This document shows positions 1-4,619 of a stretch of DNA of 5,111 bases, piece by piece. A program made the position numbers and the translations under genes. The DNA comes from Candidatus Falkowbacteria bacterium HGW-Falkowbacteria-2 (GTDB taxonomy: Bacteria; Patescibacteriota; Patescibacteriia; Patescibacteriales; UBA12465): the NCBI GenBank assembly GCA_002841655.1, contig PHAH01000060.1, positions 1-5,111 of the forward strand, written 5' to 3'. How positions within the stretch are numbered: the stretch's first letter is position 1; each line of letters opens with the position of its first letter. The notes beneath the pieces were generated by a model. The model saw nothing but the letters and a program-made list of their open reading frames with translations. It searched no databases and was not told where the DNA came from.

Positions 1-2
1 AT

Positions 3-71
3 CGTCTGACGAGACGAACAGCGGACTGGGATATTGTGCGCGCCAGCGCCTATAGTGGCGCTATCCGATAA
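3..71 (+). CDS. Probable C-terminal end of an upstream gene (partial)
   Basis: The third frame is open from the window edge for 22 codons and closes with TAA, the only stop codon used in this window. A strong terminator-like palindrome starts 19 bases after the stop, as expected at the end of a gene. The peptide is too short to assign: it is Arg-rich and ends in DWDIVRASAYSGAIR. The region is more G+C-rich than its surroundings. Another frame, open to position 55, cannot be excluded, so this call rests mainly on context. Confidence 0.4.
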   Translation, partial: RLTRRTADWDIVRASAYSGAIR

Positions 72-90
72 CCCACTCCTTGTAAATATG

Positions 91-116
91 AAAGTCTCCC
101 CATATGGGGAGACTTT
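91..116 (+). terminator. Perfect 26-bp palindromic hairpin, probable terminator
   Basis: An 11-bp arm at 91-101 (AAAGTCTCCCC) is exactly complementary to the arm at 106-116. The four loop bases ATAT are themselves self-complementary. The 3' side runs into TTTT at 114-117, followed by GGC, so the U tract is short. The hairpin lies between the end of the upstream reading frame at 71 and the promoter of the hydrolase gene. Its symmetry means it could also act on the opposite strand, or serve as a protein-binding site. Confidence 0.75.
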
Positions 117-137
117 TGGCGCATTTAGAATAGCTCG

Positions 138-146
138 TGGTATAAT
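138..146 (+). promoter_or_regulatory. Extended -10 promoter of the hydrolase gene
   Basis: TGGTATAAT is an extended -10 element (TGn followed by consensus TATAAT at 141-146). No good -35 hexamer lies 16-18 bases upstream, which fits the extended -10 class. The ATG of the next gene starts 7 bases after the last T of the hexamer, exactly where transcription would be expected to start, so the mRNA is predicted to be leaderless. Confidence 0.7.
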
Positions 147-152
147 TATAAT

Positions 153-983
153 ATGAGTAACAATGACGTAACAATACAAAGTTTAAAAACTCCTTTTGGA
201 TTAATGCGCTATTCCATCCATGGACAAGGTCCAGTTCTATTGGTAGCGCACGGTTCCGGTGGAGGTGACGATCAAGGACGATTGATTGCCGAGCGTTTTT
301 TTCCAGAATGCCGGGTTATCGCCGTCTCTCGCTTTGGTTATTTAGGTAGCGCGATGCCCAGTAATCCTAATAACAAGAAGCAGGCGGCTGTCTATAAAAT
401 GATTCTGGATGCGGAGAGAATAGAGTCAGCCTATGTCGCCGGTTTATCAGCTGGCGGCCCCTCTGTCACTGAATTTGCCATTGAATATCCTGACGCCTGT
501 GATGGCTTAATCCTTATCGCCGCCATGGGTGTGGTCACCTTAAACGAAGGAGTAAAACTACATCGCCTCTTTTCTCTCATAGCCCGCTCTGATTTTTTCT
601 ACGGACTCGCCGCGATGTTTATAAGAAACCGTTCCAACACTCGCCTCCCTTTATCAGAAAATTTCCTGACTCAATTAAATAAAGAAGATGAACACTTTGT
701 TAGATTCATGTTCACAACTGCCGGCTCCCTGAAGAACCGTTTACGCGGCATGTGGAATGATCGCTCATTAAAAAGACTAAATGTGGAAGAGATGAAAACG
801 ATCAGAGCAAGAGCTTTGATGATTCATGCTCTTGATGATGGTCTAATATCATCTAGCAACGCTGACTTTGCGGCAACCGTTATTCCTAATTCAGAAAAAT
901 TCATACTTCCCGAGGGCGGCCACCTGCTTTTAACTAAGCACGATCGGATAAAAGAGAAAATAACGGCTTTCATCCAGGCTTAA
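153..983 (+). CDS. Alpha/beta hydrolase
   Basis: A 276-residue serine hydrolase of the alpha/beta-hydrolase fold, probably cytoplasmic, since no signal peptide or membrane segment is visible. Seen in the sequence: the oxyanion-hole HG motif (residues 33-34, followed by SGGG), the nucleophile elbow G-L-S-A-G with Ser99, the acid Asp228 (or Asp229) in HALDDG, and the catalytic His257 in EGGHLLL. The triad is therefore complete and correctly spaced, with a cap region between about residues 130 and 210. Family members include esterases, lipases, C-C hydrolases and haloperoxidases; the substrate cannot be read from these motifs. The ATG at 153 is the first start after the -10 element and there is no Shine-Dalgarno. 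The gene appears monocistronic, because the next gene has its own promoter overlapping this stop codon. Confidence 0.9.
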   Translation: MSNNDVTIQSLKTPFGLMRYSIHGQGPVLLVAHGSGGGDDQGRLIAERFFPECRVIAVSRFGYLGSAMPSNPNNKKQAAVYKMILDAERIESAYVAGLSAGGPSVTEFAIEYPDACDGLILIAAMGVVTLNEGVKLHRLFSLIARSDFFYGLAAMFIRNRSNTRLPLSENFLTQLNKEDEHFVRFMFTTAGSLKNRLRGMWNDRSLKRLNVEEMKTIRARALMIHALDDGLISSSNADFAATVIPNSEKFILPEGGHLLLTKHDRIKEKITAFIQA

Positions 984-1008
984 CAAAAGGCATTTTTTGT
1001 GCTATAAT
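980..1008 (+). promoter_or_regulatory. Sigma-70-type promoter of bcp
   Basis: TTAACA at 980-985 (five of six -35 consensus bases) is separated by 17 bases from TATAAT at 1003-1008, which is preceded by TG at 1000-1001 (extended -10). The -35 overlaps the TAA stop of the hydrolase gene. The predicted start near 1015 gives a leader of about 40 bases. Confidence 0.8.
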
Positions 1009-1055
1009 AATCCCACTTAAATCAGTCTGTTCTTATAAACTAAGCACAAAATCAT

Positions 1056-1505
1056 ATGCTACAAATAGGAACAAAAGCGCCATCTTTTGAAGGAGTTGAT
1101 CAGAACGGCGAAACGCACAACTTATCTCAGTATCAAGATTCTTGGATACTTTTGTACTTCTACCCACGAGACAGTACACCCGGCTGCACTGAGGAAGCTT
1201 GCCAGCTTCGAGACAATTTTTCCGATTTTGAAGAAATTAATGCTGTCGTCATCGGCGTTAGCCCTGACTCCGTGCAGAGTCACTCCCGGTTTGCCACCCG
1301 ACATGAGCTACCTTTCACCCTTATATCAGATCCTGACAAGAAAATAATCGCTGATTACGGAGCAGACGGCGATGTGAAGCGTATTTCATACCTAATCGAC
1401 CCCGATGGCAAAATTGCCAAGACTTACCCCAGTGTAAAACCTTCGCAGCACGCTCAAGAGGTTCTTGAAGACTTAACCAAGCTGCAAGTTCAGTACTCAG
1501 TATAA
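1056..1505 (+). CDS. bcp: Thiol peroxidase, Bcp/PrxQ-type peroxiredoxin
   Basis: A 149-residue thioredoxin-fold peroxidase that reduces hydrogen peroxide and organic hydroperoxides with electrons from thioredoxin-like partners, in the cytoplasm. The active site is FYPRDSTPGCTEEAC: Pro37, Thr41 and peroxidatic Cys44 form the PxxxTxxC motif. Cys49, five residues on, is the resolving cysteine of the atypical 2-Cys (PrxQ) subgroup. Arg109 in KRISYLID is the expected catalytic arginine, followed by a DPDGKI turn. The N-terminal GTKAPSF matches the usual G-x-x-AP-x-F opening. The loop between YGADGDVKR and the preceding helix is about ten residues shorter than in typical Bcp, which usually carries a K-x-x-GK-x-x-x-G-I segment there. 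The start at 1056 is the natural family start, although no Shine-Dalgarno precedes it. No clear terminator follows. Confidence 0.96.
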   Translation: MLQIGTKAPSFEGVDQNGETHNLSQYQDSWILLYFYPRDSTPGCTEEACQLRDNFSDFEEINAVVIGVSPDSVQSHSRFATRHELPFTLISDPDKKIIADYGADGDVKRISYLIDPDGKIAKTYPSVKPSQHAQEVLEDLTKLQVQYSV

Positions 1506-1540
1506 GATATTTCATAATCTTTAGTTATAGGCCCTGCTAG

Positions 1541-1568
1541 TTGCATTTTTTCGCGTTTTTGCTATAAT
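1541..1568 (+). promoter_or_regulatory. Promoter of the dksA-like/lspA operon
   Basis: TGCTATAAT at 1560-1568 is an extended -10 element, followed by AATAG. It shares the 11-base string GCTATAATAAT with the bcp promoter. A weak -35, TTGCAT at 1541-1546, lies 16 bases upstream, and the spacer is T-rich. Transcription should start near 1575. This is the only good promoter I see before the five plus-strand genes that follow. Confidence 0.7.
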
Positions 1569-1626
1569 AATAGTGATGGAACCCGTGTGGTTTTCTTTTA
1601 TTACTCTAAGAGAAATCAATAAGAAT

Positions 1627-2010
1627 ATGGACAAAACTATCGACGTCAGCGTTTTAACCGACATCAAAAAAGAATTATTAAACAGAAAACAGGAGATTTT
1701 AGATACCCTGGAAGATATTGCTCGCCAAGATCCGCATGAAGCTGATCATATGTCTTCAAAGTTTCCGGAATATGGCAGCAAGCCTGATGAAAATGCCCAG
1801 GAAATCAGTGATTATACCGCTAATTCCGCCACAGAAAAAGTCCTTGAAAAGACCTTGTCTGATATTGAAGGTGCCCTTAAACGTATTGAAAACGGCACTT
1901 ATGGCATTTGTAAGTATTGCGGACAGCCGATTGCCCCTAAAAGACTTCAGGCCCGCCCAGTTGCCAGTGCTTGTATCAAGTGCAAAACTGAGCTTCAAGA
2001 GAATGAATAA
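1627..2010 (+). CDS. DksA/TraR-family zinc-finger transcription regulator
   Basis: A 127-residue protein of the DksA/TraR family. Members enter the RNA polymerase secondary channel and adjust initiation at stress and ribosomal promoters, in several species together with ppGpp. The N-terminal two-thirds is a charged helical hairpin (about residues 8-90, with a DENAQEISDY segment near the turn). The C-terminus has the C4 zinc finger: Cys95-x2-Cys98, 17 residues, then Cys116-x2-Cys119, within the family signature GTYGICKYCGQPI. Short DksA-like proteins of this size resemble Bacillus YteA-type and CPR members more than E. coli DksA. I chose ATG 1627 because family similarity begins there. Upstream in-frame ATG 1576 (and GTG 1573) would add up to 18 atypical residues (EPVWFSFITLREINKN), and ATG 1576 coincides with the predicted transcription start. 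This is the first gene of the operon, and its end overlaps lspA. Confidence 0.88.
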   Translation: MDKTIDVSVLTDIKKELLNRKQEILDTLEDIARQDPHEADHMSSKFPEYGSKPDENAQEISDYTANSATEKVLEKTLSDIEGALKRIENGTYGICKYCGQPIAPKRLQARPVASACIKCKTELQENE

Positions 2011-2470
2011 GCTTTTAAATAGCAGAATACTTCAAAACATAGCTGGACCGAGCGTCATAGCTATGTTTTTTATAGGCGATCGCTTGCTAAAAACAGCCGC
2101 TATTGCCCGGGGCCAAGGCATAAGCACACCGATACTAGGTAATTGGCTCCAATTCCGCTACGTTCCCAATACCGGAGTAGCTTTTTCGCTAACATTCGGC
2201 GGAGAATGGTTGACAATCATCTTGTCCCTAATAATCCTTTGCCTGCTAATAACTATTTTTTACCTTAAATTAAAGAAAAGCGCCTCAAACCTAACTCTCT
2301 TACTCTTGACATTTATATTAATTGGTGCTATAAGTAATATACTAGATCGCTACTTATATGGGGCCGTTGTCGATTATTTCGACCTCAAATATTTCACGAT
2401 TTTTAATTTAGCAGACACCATGATTAGTATCGGTGTTATCGCCTTGATCTGGCGCAACTGGCGCCAATAA
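2003..2470 (+). CDS. lspA: Lipoprotein signal peptidase (signal peptidase II)
   Basis: A 155-residue inner-membrane aspartyl protease that cleaves the signal peptide of diacylglyceryl-prolipoproteins just before the lipobox cysteine. It has the normal family length and about four membrane helices: roughly residues 10-27, 69-87, 97-114 and 132-150. Conserved blocks are visible: GDRLLK (Asp26), VPNTGVAFS (Asn56, Gly58, Ala60), SNILDR (Asn112, Asp115, Arg116), VVDYFD with catalytic Asp124, and FNLADT with catalytic Asp138. The usual GGALGN before IDR reads IGAISN here. The start at 2003 overlaps the stop of the DksA-like gene by 8 bases, which suggests translational coupling; AAGAGA directly before the ATG is too close to be an ideal ribosome-binding site. 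The reading frame stays open far upstream inside the DksA-like gene, but that extension is not LspA-like. Confidence 0.96.
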   Translation: MNKLLNSRILQNIAGPSVIAMFFIGDRLLKTAAIARGQGISTPILGNWLQFRYVPNTGVAFSLTFGGEWLTIILSLIILCLLITIFYLKLKKSASNLTLLLLTFILIGAISNILDRYLYGAVVDYFDLKYFTIFNLADTMISIGVIALIWRNWRQ

Positions 2471-2474
2471 AAAT

Positions 2475-3134
2475 ATGTTCAACGAGATGCCAAGAAGAGA
2501 TAGTATCGAGAATCGAGGCACGTTCTTGGAACATGAGTTTTTCAATACGATTGATAAAACAAACTACGGTCTTGTTGCGAAAGAATTACTGAGCCCCCAA
2601 ACAAAACCGCTCCGCACAACAGAAGATGTCGAAAGGGCAATGATGGCAAAGTATGATGAAAAATCGAAATATTTACAGACACTGAACAGCGACTCCTACA
2701 TCAAGTACGCGGATGCGATGAAATTAGTTGAAAAATGTCAGCCCGGTGATCCATCAAAACCAAAAACGTTATTTGCCTCATCTTTGATTAATAATATCAG
2801 TAATAAACTTGCCGAAGGTTTCCAAGTAAAATTTTTTACGGTGGTTGGCTCTCACTTAGATACTAAGCATGGAGTTGACGCCTTCATTAAACTTTACAAT
2901 CAAGAAGGCAAAGAAATTGCTTGCGCCACAATCGATATTAGTCAGCACGAAAAATCCCAACCGAAAGCTAATCTGGTTATGATTGTTAGTAATAAGGACC
3001 GCGATGTTTTTGATCAGCAATCTGAATTATTTGATAGGGAAGAATTTGAGAAGCGGATAGATAGTGAGGCAAACAGAGTGATTGAGACCCTGTCGGATGA
3101 TCTAAAAAATAGAAAAAATAAGAAAAGATTTTAA
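2475..3134 (+). CDS. Unknown protein, possible PD-(D/E)XK-like fold
   Basis: A 219-residue, mostly hydrophilic protein without signal peptide or membrane segment. I do not recognise a named family. The N-terminal 110 residues look helical. The middle holds a short beta-rich core: FFTVVGSHLDTKHGVDAFIKL (residues 120-140) and then ATIDIS (151-156), with lysines at 160 and 164. This order, a GS-x-x-D / GVDAF strand followed by a strand ending in D-x-S, resembles the acidic residues of PD-(D/E)XK-type nuclease folds. The canonical lysine of the (D/E)xK step is replaced by Ser156, so catalysis is doubtful. The C-terminus (about 180-219) is a charged helix ending in a basic tail, KNRKNKKRF, which could contact nucleic acid. 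It starts 4 bases after lspA and is clearly co-transcribed. No Shine-Dalgarno is seen; the start context is AAAATATG. The ORF is confident, the fold only a guess. Confidence 0.8.
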   Translation: MFNEMPRRDSIENRGTFLEHEFFNTIDKTNYGLVAKELLSPQTKPLRTTEDVERAMMAKYDEKSKYLQTLNSDSYIKYADAMKLVEKCQPGDPSKPKTLFASSLINNISNKLAEGFQVKFFTVVGSHLDTKHGVDAFIKLYNQEGKEIACATIDISQHEKSQPKANLVMIVSNKDRDVFDQQSELFDREEFEKRIDSEANRVIETLSDDLKNRKNKKRF

Positions 3135-3161
3135 ACTGAGTATAAACCAAACAACCGTGTA

Positions 3162-3494
3162 ATGAAAACATTACTGCTGGGATCGATAAGAAAGATTCCT
3201 AGACACGAGCTCTCCAAGAAGAACGTTAACAAGCAAATTGAGCAAAAGGTTCAAGCCCCCTATGAATGGCCAAAAGGAGTAACCCATCATGCCTGCACTC
3301 AGTGCGGGACAGTAAAGGAAATAGACCTGAAACACGCACAAAAGCTGTTACCTCTAGCCAAAAAATCAGCAACTTTAATCGACGAGATTAGCCGCTATTA
3401 CTTCACTGTGAGCTTTTGCAGTTATTGCAGAGAAAAACCCGTGAAAGTTAACCTGGTAGAACGAAAAAAAACACAGAATGAAACAACTCATTAA
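3162..3494 (+). CDS. Unknown protein with two CxxC knuckles (zinc ribbon-like)
   Basis: A 110-residue basic protein I cannot assign to a family. Two CxxC pairs, HHACTQCGT (Cys45, Cys48) and VSFCSYCREK (Cys86, Cys89), are 37 residues apart and likely bind one zinc ion, as in zinc-ribbon or treble-clef domains. Between them lies a helix, KHAQKLLPLAKKSATLIDEI. The N-terminal 30 residues and the C-terminal tail are rich in Lys and Arg, suggesting contact with RNA, DNA or the ribosome; this is inference. It lies 27 bases after the preceding gene, with no promoter or terminator between, and overlaps the next gene by 17 bases. The ATG at 3162 has no Shine-Dalgarno. Its zinc knuckles differ in spacing from those of the DksA-like protein encoded at the start of the same operon. 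Confidence 0.78.
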   Translation: MKTLLLGSIRKIPRHELSKKNVNKQIEQKVQAPYEWPKGVTHHACTQCGTVKEIDLKHAQKLLPLAKKSATLIDEISRYYFTVSFCSYCREKPVKVNLVERKKTQNETTH

Positions 3495-3735
3495 AGTCAT
3501 TGAGGCTGATCCTGAAATTCGGAGCATCGCCAAAGAAGTCGCCAATGATTTTTACAAATCAGCGGCTCGAAAAGTTTACGAAGACGATAACTCCGTCAAA
3601 GCTCCGGACAATCTGCTTAAGTTCAAATCAGCTATCGAAAGACTCTCCCTTGATACCGGTCACTTGCAAATAACTGATCGAGAAATTGTCAGATTGTGTA
3701 TCGAAGTTGAAAGAAGGGCATCAATTATGTCCTAA
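3478..3735 (+). CDS. Small unknown helical protein, last gene of the operon
   Basis: An 85-residue charged protein of unknown function. It is predicted to be almost entirely helical (heptad-like hydrophobics in KQLIKVIEADPEIRSIAKEV and in REIVRLCIEVERRASIM), with no membrane segment or recognised motif. Its ATG lies inside the end of the zinc-knuckle gene, a 17-base overlap in another frame, which indicates joint transcription and probably coupled translation. The operon terminator begins 23 bases after its TAA. Tight overlap with the preceding gene suggests the two products may work together, perhaps as partners, but nothing in the sequence shows what they do. A spurious ORF is possible but less likely, because the gene fills the space up to the terminator. 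Confidence 0.68.
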   Translation: MKQLIKVIEADPEIRSIAKEVANDFYKSAARKVYEDDNSVKAPDNLLKFKSAIERLSLDTGHLQITDREIVRLCIEVERRASIMS

Positions 3736-3754
3736 AATGAGTAAAAGTATTAAC

Positions 3755-3786
3755 AAAAAGCCCCCTGTTCAGGAGGCTCTTTTTTT
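3755..3786. terminator. Bidirectional intrinsic terminator between convergent genes
   Basis: The arms AGCCCCCTG (3759-3767) and CAGGAGGCT (3770-3778) pair with one C-A mismatch; in practice the loop is TGTTCA or similar. On the plus strand the stem is followed by CT and a run of T to 3786. On the minus strand the A run at 3755-3759 gives a matching U tract. It sits between the stop of the last operon gene (3735) and the stop of tsaE (3795), so it can end transcripts from both sides. Confidence 0.9.
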
Positions 3787-3794
3787 ATATCGAT

Positions 3795-4235
3795 TTATTT
3801 GGCCACTATTGTTATCTTTCGCTCATTTTCACCTATCACCTCAAACTGTATCTTCACTATCTCTTTTGGCATCAAGGACTCGGCCTTCTCGGCCCACTCA
3901 ATAGCCGTTACAGTATCAAATGCTCCGACATAATCAATGGCGCCAATCTCACTTAACTCGCCACCGCTCGCTAGACGATAGGTGTCGATATGACACAATC
4001 TCTTAACCTTGCCATTCTTTACTGTATATATATTCATTATTGGAAAAGTCGGACTATTAACCGTTTGCTTCACTCCAAGTCCGGCTGCTAAACCCTGCAC
4101 AAAGGCAGTTTTACCAGAACCAAGGTCCCCATACAATGCCAGAACCTCGCCACCATGTAAAGAAGAGGCGAAGACTCGTCCAAAGGCAAAAGTATCTCCC
4201 GGATCACGACTGATGTAGGTCTGAGATTTAATCAT
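3795..4235 (-). CDS. tsaE: tRNA t6A37 biosynthesis ATPase TsaE
   Basis: A 146-residue P-loop ATPase that works with TsaB, TsaD and TsaC-made threonylcarbamoyl-AMP to form N6-threonylcarbamoyladenosine at position 37 of ANN-decoding tRNAs; TsaE is needed for turnover of the TsaB-TsaD complex. Visible motifs: Walker A GDLGSGKT (residues 36-43, Lys42), the switch-like SPTF (61-64), HIDTYRL (82-88), the ELSEIGAIDY segment, and IEWAEKA (112-118) in the Walker B region. Length and order are normal for the family. I chose ATG at 4235; an in-frame TTG at 4256 would add seven residues (MRYYIYY) that do not look conserved. The upstream region is an A+T-rich stretch with no Shine-Dalgarno. The gene is convergent with the lspA operon and divergent from sdpR. 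Confidence 0.96.
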   Translation of the reverse strand: MIKSQTYISRDPGDTFAFGRVFASSLHGGEVLALYGDLGSGKTAFVQGLAAGLGVKQTVNSPTFPIMNIYTVKNGKVKRLCHIDTYRLASGGELSEIGAIDYVGAFDTVTAIEWAEKAESLMPKEIVKIQFEVIGENERKITIVAK

Positions 4236-4280
4236 ATAATATATATAATATCGCAAAATAGCCGAAAAATAAAGACCTTC

Positions 4281-4309
4281 TTGACATAGGTAGAATAATA
4301 GTATATAAT
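4281..4309 (+). promoter_or_regulatory. Consensus sigma-70 promoter of the sdpR-sdpI operon
   Basis: TTGACA (4281-4286) and TATAAT (4304-4309) both match consensus fully and are separated by 17 bases, the optimal spacing. Transcription should start near 4316, giving a leader of about 21 bases before the ATG at 4337. Such a strong core promoter is typical of a gene held down by a repressor; the adjacent dyad fits that. Confidence 0.9.
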
Positions 4310-4329
4310 TAGATATATATCTAAATATA
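4304..4329 (+). promoter_or_regulatory. Dyad operator overlapping -10 and start point of sdpR
   Basis: A perfect 16-bp palindrome, TTAGATATATATCTAA (4309-4324), extends to a 26-bp dyad with only one mismatched pair (4308/4325). It covers the whole -10 hexamer and the predicted transcription start. ArsR-family repressors bind such 12-2-12-like A+T-rich dyads as dimers and release them on a signal, so this is the likely autoregulatory site for the adjacent repressor. Assignment to SdpR is inferred from position. Confidence 0.75.
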
Positions 4330-4336
4330 CAACTAT

Positions 4337-4618
4337 ATGTCCTTTAGCCAAACCTTTGCCGCTCTCTCTGATCCCAACCGACAAGCGATATTAGATGTTC
4401 TCCGTCAGGGTGAGCAACCAGTTTCAGTTATTGCTGAAAATCTAAACATCACACTACCGACTCTTTCTCATCATCTCGATATCCTTAAGCGTTGCGGACT
4501 CGTGAGCGCACGACGTTCGGGAAGACAGATAATCTATAGCCTAAACCTCAGCGTGCTTGAAGAAATCAGTGAAGCTTTGATTAAATTCATCGGCAAAAAA
4601 AAGCCGAATAACAAATAA
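4337..4618 (+). CDS. sdpR: ArsR-family repressor, SdpR-like
   Basis: A 93-residue winged-helix repressor of the ArsR/SmtB family. Order of elements: the ALSDPNRQAILDVL opening typical of the family (residues 9-22), helix-turn-helix at about 30-52 with the recognition helix TLPTLSHHLDILKRCG, and the wing RRSGRQIIYSLN at 59-70. The metal-binding ELCVCDL motif of ArsR/SmtB sensors is absent and the only cysteine is Cys53, so metal sensing is unlikely. This and the next gene point to the SdpR subgroup, where Bacillus subtilis SdpR represses its own sdpRI operon and is removed by binding to the membrane protein SdpI. It starts 21 bases after the predicted transcription start, without a Shine-Dalgarno. 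Only one base separates its stop from the ATG of sdpI. Confidence 0.9.
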   Translation: MSFSQTFAALSDPNRQAILDVLRQGEQPVSVIAENLNITLPTLSHHLDILKRCGLVSARRSGRQIIYSLNLSVLEEISEALIKFIGKKKPNNK

Positions 4619-4619
4619 T

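Noticed and set aside
45..62. AGCGCC-TATAGT-GGCGCT stem-loop near the left edge
   Set aside because: It lies inside the probable coding tail before its stop and has no T tract; with six pairs in a G+C-rich stretch it may be chance.
983..1000. ACAAAA/TTTTGT inverted repeat after the hydrolase gene, considered as a terminator
   Set aside because: The stem is six pairs, nearly all A-T, without a following T run, and it overlaps the bcp promoter spacer; it is too weak to call.
1504..1521. AAGAT...ATCTT hairpin after bcp, considered as its terminator
   Set aside because: Only five A-T-rich pairs and no U tract; bcp may read through into the operon or end at an unseen site.
1718..2002. The lspA reading frame stays open for 95 codons upstream, inside the DksA-like gene
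   Set aside because: The extra residues are basic and unlike LspA; the overlap region codes for the well-conserved zinc-finger protein in its own frame, and LspA has its normal length from 2003.
3686..3904. Plus-strand open frame across the terminator and into tsaE
   Set aside because: It overlaps the last operon gene, runs through a strong terminator and lies antisense to the conserved end of tsaE.
4236..4256. A+T-rich alternating tract upstream of tsaE, considered as a second operator or the tsaE promoter
   Set aside because: It has TATTAT-like hexamers but no convincing -35 and no clean dyad. A promoter for tsaE must lie hereabouts, but I cannot place it.
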